The notes beneath the pieces are model-generated. The model was not told the DNA's origin. It made no database searches and saw only the letters and a list, made by a program, of their open reading frames with translations. From contig JAQSEB010000010.1 in assembly GCA_030063045.1 (NCBI GenBank), forward strand, positions 3,093,501-3,157,500: 64,000 nt of DNA. The letters are read 5' to 3'. Below, in pieces: positions 49,484-60,684 of the stretch (position 1 is its first letter; each line of letters begins with the position of its first letter). This DNA comes from Pratylenchus scribneri (lineage: Eukaryota > Nematoda > Chromadorea > Rhabditida > Pratylenchidae). Made by a program: the position numbers and the translations under genes.

Positions 49484-51198
49484 ATGGCTTCAACACCTGC
49501 AATGGCACCACCCACATACAGCGTTGAATCGGATGGCTATGGCAACCTACGCAGTCAAAAATACGGGGTATGTTGATTTCCTTCCAAAAACCATTAATTA
49601 ATATTTTTTTTTTATTTTTACACAGATTGATTGGCCCAATCGACCGAAGAGTGGAACGCATTCAATGGAAGCGGAGATGCAGAACAGCAAACCAGTCGAA
49701 GTGCACAAAATCCCAATGTCTCCGGACAACGAAGATTCAGCAATGATGATGAAACATAGAAAGAAGGGCCAACAGAAGAGATTAGATGAATCCGAGGAAC
49801 AGGGGTTTGTGATTTTATTTACAAAAATTGTTATAAATTCAAGCACCCAATTTTCAGATGTTGCGCCACCTGCTTGACCATCTTGTCCTGCATTCTCATA
49901 ATTTTTACTTTCCCCTTCTCTCTGTGTTGTTGCATCAAGGTAATATTTAAAAGTGATCTTTTTTAAACAAAACCAACTTTTTTCAGATAGTCAAACAATA
50001 TGAACGTGCCGTCATTTTCCGGTTGGGCAAACTTCGATCCGGTGGCGCGAAAGGACCAGGTTTGTTTATTCTATTGTTGAGAATCGATGCTACTTATTTC
50101 TTATTTTAAGGTGTCTTCTTCATCAATCCATGCATCGATAATTACAAAAAAGTGGACTTACGTGTTGTCGCCTTCAATGTTCCGCCCCAGGAGGTCACAC
50201 CGCATAAAAACTAACAAAAATTGCATAAATTTTACAGGTGCTTTCAAAGGACTCGGTGACTGTAGCAGTGGATGGCGTGGTCTATTTCCAGATTCGGTAA
50301 GTCTTTTGGGAGTGGGAGATTCGGTTCAATAAATTTCATTTTTCAGTGATCCCATCATGGCCATTTGCAACATTAAAAATGCAGCTGAATCTACTCAAAT
50401 GTTGGCACAGAGCAAATTGCGCATGGTCCTAGGCACAAAAACACTTGGAGGTTAGTTAAAATAAAATGATTCGATTAATTTTAAATCATTTTCCAGAAAT
50501 GCTAAGCGGACGAGAACAGATGGCCCACGAATTGCAGGCAAGTCAAATAAACACAAAAATCTCAAATCAAGAATAATTTATTTCATTTCAGGAACAGCTG
50601 GATGATGCAACGGATCCGTGGGGCGTCAAAGTGGAACGTGTGGAGATAAAGGACATTCGCCTACCCAATCAAATGCAGAGAGCCATGGCAGCTGAGGCAG
50701 AGGCAACCCGTGAAGCAAAAGCAAAGGTTTGTGAGTTTTAAAAGCCTCAAATTTTGTTTGTGATTGACCGACCCCCAAATTTAGGTGATTGCAGCAGAGG
50801 GCGAGCAAAAGGCTGCAAAGAATCTTCAAGAGGCGTCAAAAATCATCTCTGAATCGCCGGCCGCTTTACAACTTCGCTACCTCCAAACACTCAATACAAT
50901 TAGGTAAAATTATTCATTTTAAAATCAATTTTAATCTTCCCCTCTTCCATTTTCAGTGCCGAACGCAATTCAACAATCATTTTCCCCTTCCCTGTCGACT
51001 TCATCTCAAGCATGCTGGGCAAAGGCTGCTGTCAATGCCAACATCATGGTGCTGCTCCAAGTGCAAAGGTTGGTTTCATTTTGGGGAATGTTTTATGAAT
51101 ATTAACAATGAATGTTTTGTTTTCAGACATCCGGTGTGTCCTCAGTGCGAATTGGTCAAACGAGTCCGGATACATCAGTGTTTGTTGGCAAGCGATGA
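49484..51198 (+). CDS. stomatin-family (SPFH) membrane protein
   Basis: Nematode stomatins (MEC-2, UNC-1, STO proteins) associate with and modulate ion channels at the plasma membrane. Twelve exons (49484–49567, 49626–49804, 49858–49939, 49987–50059, 50111–50193, 50238–50296, 50347–50450, 50497–50537, 50592–50726, 50785–50903, 50957–51068, 51127–51198) give 380 residues. A polar N-terminal segment of about 87 residues precedes the membrane hairpin ([20 protein letters not shown]), which is flanked by Cys pairs likely to be palmitoylated. The SPFH domain follows ([42 protein letters not shown], then [11 protein letters not shown]). The intron 50538–50591 starts with GC (CAG|gcaagt) and no GT donor preserves the frame. 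Confidence 0.93.
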
Positions 51199-51751
51199 AC
51201 GGCCGGCCGGTGGAAACAACGATGTGGAATATGAATGAAGAAATGAAAAGAAAAATACCCATGTAATTTTGCATGTTTGTTGTATTCCCCTTCCCCGCCA
51301 TATTATTTGTTGTAATTTTCCTAAATATTGTTGTATTGTATTTGCATTATCCCCATTCATTTTCTATGTATTTTTCGTTTTGCTTATTGAATAAAGTTGA
51401 AAAATATTTTTGATTTACCCGCCTTAGAAATTAGATATTTGAATGGGAATTAATATAAGATTGGGAGTTCAATGGACATTTTATTGGAGTGTTAATTTTT
51501 ATTATCTAGGTTCCTTGTAAACAAAAACATAATTTCCACTTTACTTCACTCTAAGAGATTGCATTGATAAAGCATAATTAAAGTTTAAAAAACTATTCAT
51601 TTAAAATGAATCAATGTTTATTCAACTTGCATAAAATTTAAATTAAGGTGGTGGTACTTAATATCAAAAAATGGAAAAAAAACATTTCGATTGTCAGTAT
51701 TAAATATAGTTCAAAATCCTCGACTCATTGTTGGCACAATTCTTTCATCAT
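51199..51751. other. convergent 3' ends, no gene seen
   Basis: AT-rich 3' flanks of stomatin (AATAAA near 51390) and SARNP. I see nothing else. Confidence 0.4.
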
Positions 51752-53236
51752 TCAAGTTGCCAATGTGCTCCCAAAACGTTTTGCACGGGCTGCCTTCTTC
51801 TCATCCTTAAAATGGTAAAAAAAAGTACATCCAAAATTTAAAAATGAAAACGAACTTGCTCTCCGCCGCCATTGGCACCACCACCAATCATTGTTCCAAA
51901 GCGTTTTGCACGTTTTTGAAGGGCTTCATCCGCCGAATTGGATGCTCCACCGTCGGCGCCTCGTTTCAATGGGAGACCGAAACGTTCGGCTCGTTTCAAC
52001 ATTTTGTCGTCTTCCTCCGTGGCCGATTTTCGCCTTGTTGTTTCTGCCAAAATTCCAAATCTAAAAATTAAAATTTGAATTGGTGAATTCAAATTATTTC
52101 CACCCACCTGGTTGCACGTTTCGCCTTCAATTCTTCTTCATTTTGCCCAGCAGAATGAGTGATTGGTTTCCTTGCCGAATCACCGCCACCACCAACAGTG
52201 TTGCCAGCCAATGGGACGCCCAAACGTGCTGCAGTTTTCAGCTGAACCTTTTTTGCCTCATCCATTGGAAGTTGCTGCTTCTTTTCCACATCTAAAAATA
52301 TAAAAATTAAATTAAAAAGAAATTTAAAAATGTGTTCAATGCCTTCTTTGTTTGGTGAATTATTTTGATTGTTCAAAGCAATTGAAGAGCCGGATTGGGA
52401 TGTTGGAACGGTGTTTTTATTCTAAAAATGAAAATATAATAAAACATTGAAAAACCGGTGAATGTTTGACCGGCGACTGCTGCTGCAATATTGTCTTGCC
52501 CTCATCCGAGCCAAGACTCAATGAAAAAATTCCGTCACTTTGCTTCATCTGCTGTTCCGATGTGGATTTATCCGCCAAATCTGAGGAAGCCGCACTATGT
52601 GTGTCCTTTTCATCGTCCAACACGCCGAGTACCTGCAAAATTAATGAACATACAAAAAGTAAATTGAGGGTAATTTGGTGATCAAAAAATGGATGTTTCT
52701 AAATTGTCTTATTACAAAAGTATTAATTTTTCAGCTTAAATCCTCCTTCTCCAAATAATTAATATTTGCTCTTTTACCTCGTCCATATTCACACTGGACA
52801 AATCGATCGTCTCGCCGCCGGGCCCTTCTTCCAGTAGTTTTTCTTCAGTCATAATTGACTCATAAAGCCGATTGATTAAATCCGTTTTAGCCCCCGAAGT
52901 TGCCATTTTTCGACTCTTCAATTTCTCTTTAAGTTGGGCGACCTGAAAAAAAACATCATTGGATTTTTAATTAGTTTTTGATAGAACTAAATTTGGTACT
53001 AATGGAATTTGTACCCTATAAGTGAATATTGATGAATGATGATGATGAAAAAGATGTTCATCCTAATCATCACCTTCTTATTCTTTATGATCCTTTCCCT
53101 CGTATGGAACAAAATCCATTAGTACCTTAATTTTTCAGCCTTTAAGGCCTTTGAAATTTTTGAAAATTTTTGTTTGATTATTTTTAATCGAAAAACGAAC
53201 CGTCAATTTCTCGAGTTCCTCCTTTGTTGACATCAT
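51752..53236 (-). CDS. SARNP: SARNP/CIP29 (Tho1), SAP-domain mRNA export factor
   Basis: This is a nuclear SAP-domain protein of the TREX mRNA-export machinery. Seven exons (53201–53236, 52778–52942, 52456–52632, 52343–52421, 52108–52291, 51856–52060, 51752–51805) give 299 residues. The SAP domain lies at about 2–45 (LEKLTVAQLKEKLKSR, GAKTDLINRLYESI). The C-terminal half carries four copies of the family's K/R-R-A-x-R-F-G motif (KRATRFG, KRAERFG, KRAKRFG, RAKRFG). The intron 52292–52342 uses a GC donor (GAAG|gcattg), the only choice that keeps the frame. Two adjacent ATGs (53236 and 53233) are possible starts. It lies 170 bases behind INPP5K on the same strand. Confidence 0.9.
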
Positions 53237-53406
53237 TGCTAATATTTGGCTTTAAATTTAATATTTAAAATGAATTAATAAATATATAAAATGTAAAAAA
53301 TTGATTCGAACAATTTAATAATAAAAATTTAAAAAATAATAACATTTATTAAAATGAGATCAATTAAAATTTTGTTGAATCTTTCAATTGTTTTTAAGTG
53401 TTATTT
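53237..53406 (-). other. intercistronic spacer, INPP5K to SARNP
   Basis: On the minus strand AATAAA (plus 53345–53350) lies 105 bases before an AG acceptor (plus 53239–53240) that is two bases from the SARNP ATG. This is the clearest operon-like spacer on this strand. Confidence 0.5.
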
Positions 53407-55137
53407 TTATTGAGGTTCTCCTTCTTCTTCAATATTTCGTTTTCGAATGGAAAATGGATTCGACAATGCTTGTAAACATTTTTTCTTGCTACAAAAATAT
53501 CCAATCCGGTAAATGCCCGCCTCCATCGGTTGAAATTCAGCCACCAATTTTTGTTGTTCATCATAAGGGCAAGTGAGTAAATAGACCCAAAGCAGCGGCC
53601 GAGAAATCATGTCCGGCCTCTCTGATGCATATACACCGATCCAGTCCAAATTTGAGCCTGAAAAATTACGGAATTAATTCGAAGTTTTGGTATATATTTA
53701 AAGAAATGTCACCGTATTCCGTCCAAAACTGTTTCGACATTTTGAGGCGGCAAACAATCGGGATTAATTCCTCCCATTGTGGAATTGGCTCAAATGAGCA
53801 AGGCCATTCGGTGGATGTGGATGGGGGATAATTGAATGTGAAATGGGCCAGGACTGGAAAATGGTCGGAAGCAGTGATTTGGGAGCAGGCAGAATAGCGC
53901 CTTATGTTCAATTCATTTTGGGCGCCGGTTTTGTACAGAATACGGTCGCACCAGGATGGAATTCGGAGCGGGTCGAAACGGCCTGAACCAACCTAAAAAA
54001 TATTTTTCTTCCTCCATTTCCCCATCATCGACTCACCAAAATGCGATAAGTTGGTTTGAATCGAATTGGTGCTTCTGTAAATTCGGTGAATATTTCACCC
54101 TTTTGTTTGGATTTATGCAATTGATCAAATGAATTGACCAAATTGGTCAGTTCATCGATGTCATCCAATCGATCGAGGATTGAAATGAATTGGCCGGAAT
54201 TGGTGAATCCTTCGACCCGAAAATTCAAATCGCCTTGCCAAATAATGTGTCTGGAAAAACCGAATTATACTAAAGAATGAATTTAATTCAATAAATCGAT
54301 TACCTTCGTGCGGATTTATCCTCTGGAAAAATGCACTCCAAAGAACGATGATATTGGCTGATCCTCTCGCGATTGAACTTTTCATCGGCGAAAAAATGAG
54401 AAGTAATGAAAATGAGCACAACTCCATTTCGAAATTCAATTCGACTCGAAATTGTTCCCTTGAATCCAATTGCACCGAACAAAGTGCTGCGACACCAACG
54501 GTCATTGATTGATTCAATCTTAAATGGAATAATAATTAATGAGATTTATTTGGTAAATTTATCCTAATCTTTTAATGTTATTCACATGAATTGTTTTATA
54601 TAAATATTTTATATCTGATTATATATCTTTTATGTCCCTATAATTTAAATATTGTCATTGTAAAAAAACTTGTACTAACATGGCTAAGCAAATTGTGGCG
54701 CAAATAAATGAGTAGCATATTCGAAGCCAAACATAATTTATTGACCAGTGTGTATTCCCGTGCACCCATCCAAAAAGTTAATTGTTCTGACCATGTATTG
54801 TGCGTTTGTGTTGCTTTCAGAATTTCACCATTTGGTATTTCCTTAAAAGAATCAGTCATTAATAAAAATTTAAATATGTAGTTATTATCATTTTTCTTGA
54901 TTGATTACTTTACATCAATTGCTTAGTTTTTTTATATAAACTATTATTTTAAAAGTCAAACCTGCATGGCAAATACGACCAACTCTGCATTTTCAATGTT
55001 TTGTGATTTGAGCCAATTCTTAGATGAAAAATTTGTTAAATTAATTAATTCATTAGCTAGAAACAAACATCAATATCTGCTTGTGTCGGCCTTTGTTTAT
55101 TTACATTATAGGTAATTGAGACTAGATTCCATTCCAT
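53407..55137 (-). CDS. INPP5K: inositol polyphosphate 5-phosphatase, SKIP-like
   Basis: This enzyme removes the 5-phosphate from PI(4,5)P2/PI(3,4,5)P3 at membranes. Seven exons (55069–55137, 54962–55018, 54680–54841, 54304–54518, 54037–54250, 53713–53992, 53407–53657) give 415 residues; human INPP5K is about 448. Catalytic motifs are in order: VFAMQEIP (metal-binding Glu), ITSHFFADEKFNRER, IIWQGDLNFR, then IPSWCDRIL and ASDHFPVLAHF. A C-terminal SKICH domain follows (NLDWIGVYASERP, GIYRIGYF). The N-terminus is short but begins with the beta-strand VSITYNVN typical of the family. An AG acceptor lies four bases upstream of the start ATG, again suggesting trans-splicing. Confidence 0.88.
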
Positions 55138-55598
55138 TCTTCTAAAAATTTAATTTTTATCAATATGTATTTTTGACATTGTGCTTTTGTCAAATCAAAA
55201 AATTGTAATGATTTTGATAGAATATCATGGTTGGCTCCTCATTGCATAAATGAAATATAAAATATGGAAATTTCCATTGCTAGAAATAAAATAAATTTAC
55301 ATAATATTTTATTCATTCATATATAAATATTTTACATGAAAAATGTAATGAAAATCTAGCGGAAGTGTTACACAAGAAAAATATGGAAAAGTAGTAATAT
55401 TGACTGGCTGATAAAATAAAAATAATACATGGATTTGAAGAATTGGTTGGAATATCAAGGTTGGCTTAATAACAAAATGACATTATTAAAAGTGAAAATG
55501 TAAAATACTCATCAATGTGATTAATAAAATGGCCCAAATATAAACAAAATTATCTCATCCTCCATTCCATCAATTCATCAGCTGAACATTGAATCAAA
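55138..55598 (-). other. spacer, CMPK1 to INPP5K
   Basis: AATAAA on the minus strand (plus 55308–55313) lies about 165 bases before the INPP5K acceptor. Otherwise it is AT-rich with nothing recognisable. Confidence 0.35.
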
Positions 55599-56603
55599 CT
55601 AAATTGATGCTGGTGGGACAATGCCATATTTGTCGAAAATTGCATAAATATCATTGAAGACCTGAAAAAATAATTAGTTTAGTTTATTAGAGGCTAAAAG
55701 AAACTTCATCCGGTGAATTGGTGCTGTCCACTTGTTCAACCAAATTTTGTTCCGCATAATATTTGATGATGGGCAAAGTATGCTCATTGTAGGTGATAAT
55801 CCTCTTTCGCATTGATTCCTTTAATAATGAAATTATTACTAAAATTAATCAATTAAAATAACTTCATTGTCATCGGTTCGACCTTGGCCTCTATTCAAAC
55901 ATCGTTGAATGCAAATTTGCAATGGAGTGTGGAGAACGAGCACAAAAATCACATCGGTTTTGTCCCTCATTTCTCGTTGCCATCCATCCAAATTGTCCTT
56001 GTTTCGTGGAAACCCATCAACCAGGAAACCTTTGACATAACCGGCGTGAGCATTCATTGCCTAGAAAAATGAATTAAACTACCTAACAATTTTAATAGTA
56101 ATTTATTTTATTGAAAATGTTCTGTTCATCTATAAATCCTTCAATGATGAAGAATAAGCAGCTAGCTTTCTCAGTTTTAAACTATTATTTTTTGGGTTTA
56201 TTTTATTACTTACATTTTCGATCAATTTGCAAGTAATTTCCACTGGCACAATTGTCCCCTCCCGAATATGTTGCTCAATCAATTCGCCAAATTTTGAGTC
56301 TTTCCTGCGACGCTCTTCACGCAACAAATCACCGGCACTCAAATGTGCATAGTTAAATAACTAGAAAAAACAGAAATGAATGCCTTTTATTTTAAAAAGA
56401 ATGGATTTTTGGTTTTGGAACATAACCACCAACCCTTGAATTTTTACTATTCAAAACATATGCTTCCCTTCCATTTAATGATAAACCTTCTGAATTCGCT
56501 GGCATTGAGTCCCTTTGCCGCTTCCGGGTGGCCCCAGCACAAATATCACTCTGTGTTTTTCGAAATCGCCACCGTTTTGATTCTGCTTTTCTGTACCATT
56601 CAT
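55599..56603 (-). CDS. CMPK1: UMP-CMP kinase
   Basis: UMP-CMP kinase transfers phosphate from ATP to UMP, CMP and dCMP in the cytosol. Five exons (56487–56603, 56214–56360, 55863–56060, 55705–55818, 55599–55661) give 212 residues; the family is about 196. The P-loop [11 protein letters not shown], the NMP-binding [20 protein letters not shown] and the lid-region [13 protein letters not shown] are all present. The short lid fits UMP-CMP kinase or AK1 rather than AK2. The N-terminus has about 15 extra polar residues. A splice acceptor lies a few bases before the ATG, so an upstream exon or spliced leader is possible. Confidence 0.93.
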
Positions 56604-57178
56604 TCGGCCTAAAATAATTTTGTGTAAGTGTGGAAGAAAAAAACAAAATTTTTATCTCCTCAATTCTCAATATTAATTTATATCAACTCTTTATTCGCGG
56701 CCAAAATAATTTTGTCGGGTCAAACTAATCTACCGATAATCGGCTCTATGCGAATCATGTCTCTCATTTCCTTATCAAAATTTAAACAAAAAAATTTTGA
56801 TTAATTTGAGTACCAACCGTGTAGTTTGTTTTCGCAGTAATAAATGAATGACGGACACAATCCTCTCTGCCGTTGTTGCTTTTGTTGGTAAGGGCCTCTG
56901 ATGCCAGCAAAATTTGTTGAAGTAAAATATTTGAGCAATGAACGCTTTTGAATATGCGAGAAAATTTTTCCTGTCTAATTTATTTAAAAAATGTAAATGA
57001 AATAAATTAAAAAATATTAAATCACATAGAAATTAATCAATCATAAATGAGAAAATAAATAAACAAAAAATAAATAATTTATTTATTAAAATACGAAAAC
57101 AAAACGATGTATTAATAAATTAAAAAGTAAATATATTTAATTTGAGAATGATGAATTAATTCAAGTCTATTTATTTCT
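56604..57178 (-). other. spacer, LSM1 to CMPK1
   Basis: Very AT-rich, with several AATAAA-type signals for LSM1 around 57050–57110. I see no gene. Confidence 0.4.
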
Positions 57179-57851
57179 TTACATGTATTCATCCATTAAA
57201 ATATCCGCCGCCATCCTTCCTTTATCGCCGCCGCTGCCCTGTCCAGTTGTGGCGCCCAATTTGCCGCTGCCCCGCAAAAATTGTTGTTTCGCCTGATAAA
57301 ATCGTTGTCTTTGTTCCACTTTGACCGATTGAAGACGTAGAATCTCCTCAATGCTGACCTGAAACGAAAAAGTGCAACCAAAATTAGTAAAACGGAATTC
57401 GCATGTGCCCTTTTTTACCTTTGTCAGTGGATTCGGCTTTTCTTCGTCCACTTCGCCGGCTAAGACAACATTTTCGCCCCGGATGAGGAAAATGCCACGT
57501 GGAATATCGCCGTAGAAATTGTCCACGTGAATTCGTTCCAACGTTTCATGCAAAACCAAATTGGCGAACTGGAAAAAAATTAAAAATTAGAATGTTTTTT
57601 ATTGTTTATTAAACGTTAGAAACCACTTTTTTTAATTCATTATTAAAATTAATAGATCGCTTTTAAAATTTATTATTTAATTTAATTTTTAATTTACCTA
57701 TGAGAATTTTTAATTACTTTTGACAAACCTGATCAATTGTCCGAAGATATCCAATGAGTGTCTTCCCATCACGCAAAACCACAACCAATTTTTTGTCAAT
57801 TTGTTCCAAAAGTGAGACGGCACCAGGCAAAAATGGGTTTGGTAATTCCAT
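57179..57851 (-). CDS. LSM1: LSm1, mRNA decay Sm-like protein
   Basis: LSm1 is the defining subunit of the cytoplasmic LSm1–7 ring that binds deadenylated mRNA 3' ends and promotes decapping. Three exons (57729–57851, 57419–57568, 57179–57358) give 150 residues; human is 133. The Sm1 motif (VVLRDGKTLIGYLRTIDQFA, NLVLHETLERI) and Sm2 motif (GIFLIRGENVVLAGEV) are intact. The long C-terminal helix characteristic of LSm1 follows (EILRLQSVKVEQRQRFY). Confidence 0.95.
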
Positions 57852-58234
57852 TTTTAAAGGCGCTCAAAAATTTATTGATTTAAATTTAAAAAATCGAATT
57901 ATATAAGGAAATTTGCCACAAATATTTAAAAATGATGGTGAAATATTTAAAATAATTTTATTTTTACGAAAAGTCTCGGAAATTGAATCGATGCACCACA
58001 AGCCAATAAAAATAAAATCCGAAATTTTCTATTCTGCGGGAGTATAATTTTTTGGTAATAAGAGATCGTCAAAGAGACGTGCAAGAGAAGAAGATGAATG
58101 TGAACATTTAAATAGTGCATTTGGATGGAAGGAAGGAAGGAAATGAATGATTGACTGATAGAATAAAACCACATTTATTTAAAAGGAATTTTTGTTTGTC
58201 TCTCTGGAAATGCTGGTCGAATTTCATTGGCAAT
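57852..58234. other. spacer, alpha-SNAP to LSM1
   Basis: AT-rich, with a short ggaaggaaggaaa repeat near 58128–58143. No gene seen. Confidence 0.4.
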
Positions 58235-59553
58235 TCAGCGAAGATCATCCTCATCTTCCGCCCCATCATTCTTCACTTCGCCTCCATCGCCGCAATGACG
58301 TTTGATCTATGAAAAATAAATTTTCCAAATTCAAATTCGACCTAAAATGTTCACCTTGACCAGCATTTGCACATGCCAATTATCGAGACGGCTAATTTTG
58401 TCATATTGTTGCGTTGCGTCCGTGAATCCATCCGGGTCGCCAATCTTTTAATGGTTTTTAATGTAAAAAATTATTTTTGTAGGGGAAAAACCTCCATCGC
58501 ATGCATCAAGTCCTGAATTAATTTGCATTCGCGAGATTCCGAGAATTGTGGACATAACTCTGAATAGAAATTTAAAAGTTTTTATGGTTCAATATTTAAT
58601 ATTGTTTTCCTAATATTTATACCAACCTTGATAACGTGTCAAAGCTCTTTGGGAATCAAGCAAATCGAAGCACAATGATGAAAGGAGAGCCTTAAAATAA
58701 ATTAATGAATTTATCGAATATCGAATAATTACTTGGAAAAAATGAGTCTTCGCCGAATATTTCAACATTTGGTTTTCAGTCTCATAAATTGCCACTTCCT
58801 CAAATGTGTGCATCGAACGCTGGTACTGTTCTAATTCGGCAGCCAATGTGGCAACTTTAATCAAACATTTGGCAGCCGAACTGCGCTGCTCCTCGCCTTT
58901 GTAGTAATCCGCTGATTTTTGGTATTCCGTCATGCATTTTTCTTTGCACTTTAAATTGAAAATATTAAATTATTATTTTTTCAAATCATTTTCTTTATTT
59001 TATAATAAATTCTAAACATACAGCTTCTGGGCTGAGCATGGTGGTCCTTGCTGCATCACCACCGCTCAATACTGCCTCATACAATTCTGCCATTGTCATA
59101 TGCGCTTTGGCGGCCATGTTGAAACGTCCCATATCCACATAGATTTCGGCACTTTTTCGGTAGCATTCCACCGCCTTTTGCAAATCAACCTTAATTTTTA
59201 AGGAATTTGATAGAATTTCCTGGTAAAAAACCTTTCGATAACAAATTCCAGCCTCCCCATAATTTTGAGCAGCGTCGAATTTCGAATCGCCTTGCTTCTC
59301 ATGCAATTCAGCAACTCTTAAGAATGTTTTGCCAGCGTCAGACCAATTTTTTGCAGCCTAAATTAACGGATTAATATGACTCATTAATATAATTTACCTT
59401 AAATGAATTTGCAGCACTGACAAAACATTCAACTGCCTCAGTAATCCCACCGGAACTTCCAAAAATGCTGCTAAGAATCCCGCCGCTTTTTCTTAACTTC
59501 TTTTCACCCTCATCCAATTTTTGTTGGGCCTTTTTCTCATTAGGATCAGTCAT
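58235..59553 (-). CDS. NAPA: alpha-SNAP, SNARE disassembly adaptor
   Basis: Alpha-SNAP binds SNARE complexes and recruits the NSF ATPase that takes them apart. Eight exons (59398–59553, 59232–59357, 59022–59189, 58733–58948, 58627–58690, 58492–58559, 58355–58444, 58235–58306) give 319 residues, about 25 more than human. The N-terminal membrane loop (FGSSGGITEAVECF) and the TPR-like helical repeats (AAKNWSDAGKTFLRVAELHE, YGEAGICYRKVDLQKAVECY) align throughout. The helices MTMAELYE and the C-terminal NSF-stimulating region (GDPDGFTDATQQYDKISRLD) also align. A short acidic tail ends in DEDDLR; the terminal Leu matches the NSF-activating Leu of other alpha-SNAPs. Confidence 0.95.
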
Positions 59554-59907
59554 TTTTATTGAATAGGATGGTTTTGTCTAAAACTCTAATAAATCCTTAA
59601 AATAATTTAATTAAAAAAATTAGAATTGTGAATTAAAAAATTAGAAAAAAAATTATATTGTACACATAAATGGGGTGGGCTGGGCTGCTGGTGCTGGATG
59701 AGATGATGAGTGATAGTGTTTATTTTTAGTGTTTATTTTATTTTTTTCATGAGTGATTTTTTTAATAAAATAAAAATTAAAAAATGGTATAAGAATTTTT
59801 TAAGGAGATCGAGAACGAGATCATCAATATAGGACGGGAGTTTGCATATTTTAAATTTTTATAAATAATTTTATATTTTATATTTAATTAAGGTTTTTCA
59901 AATTTCA
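59554..59907. other. divergent promoter region, alpha-SNAP
   Basis: AT-rich, with a short ggctgggctgctggtgctgg patch at about 59674–59697. I see no gene. Confidence 0.35.
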
Positions 59908-60435
59908 ATGATGCTCAATTCCACAGCTAATATTGTTAATTTGATGACAAAACGTGCAATTTCATTGCAAACTCGCCGACTTCTGACCACCACCAACAGG
60001 CAATCTGGAACAAATGCAGCACAACGAAGCATACAAATTGAGATCAAAAGCAATGCGGTAAATTTTTTATTTTTCACCACTCATCATAAATCATTATTAT
60101 TTCAGCCGTTAAACAAAAATCAGCAAAACCTATTGAGTGAATATTTCGAGTTTCATCCGAAAGCCCAAGGTGCCGACCGACAATTCTCTTTTGTGGTCAA
60201 TCCGCATTTGGGCCCAAATGAATTTGAAATGCGGATTAATGGGAAACAAATTGTGGACATTCCTCACTTGTACGAAATAATTTGCGGAAAATACATTGAC
60301 ACCCGATACGTAAACCCACCGGGCAAACCCAAGGGAGCCGAGTCCCGCTATCTCAGTGTGGCCGTTTCGCCCGTCTACGATGGAGTGGCACGAAAACTTG
60401 GCTATAAACCCATCAATGGTTACCAACATCCATAG
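59908..60435 (+). CDS. unidentified small protein, probably mitochondrial
   Basis: I do not recognise the family. Two exons (59908–60057 and 60106–60435) give 159 residues. The N-terminal 40 residues lack acidic residues and are rich in Arg, Ser and Thr (LMTKRAISLQTRRLLTTTNR), like a mitochondrial presequence. The remainder is a compact folded-looking domain with QFSFVVNPHLGPNEFEMRI and DIPHLYEIICGKYIDTRY and a conserved-looking Gly/Pro/Tyr-rich C-terminus. A mitoribosomal or respiratory-chain accessory role is a guess. The 48-base intron is a multiple of three and has no in-frame stop, so a retained-intron form 16 residues longer is possible. Confidence 0.7.
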   Translation: MMLNSTANIVNLMTKRAISLQTRRLLTTTNRQSGTNAAQRSIQIEIKSNAVNFLFFTTHHKSLLFQPLNKNQQNLLSEYFEFHPKAQGADRQFSFVVNPHLGPNEFEMRINGKQIVDIPHLYEIICGKYIDTRYVNPPGKPKGAESRYLSVAVSPVYDGVARKLGYKPINGYQHP

Positions 60436-60684
60436 AGAGAATGAAGGAAGAATAGAAGATAAAAATCAGAAAAAATTGATTTTGTACATTTTATTTTTTT
60501 ATTCAGTAAATGCATAAAGCTTATCACAGGAAAATATCTTTTTATTTCAAAGAGGGAATGGAATATCATATATATTAATATTATTTCGTGTAATTCATTT
60601 GGACCAGATTCCGGTGTCCTTCATCCCATTCACCTCAAAAATATCCGTTGGGATTCTGTATTTAATGATTCCTATAGGCCATAA

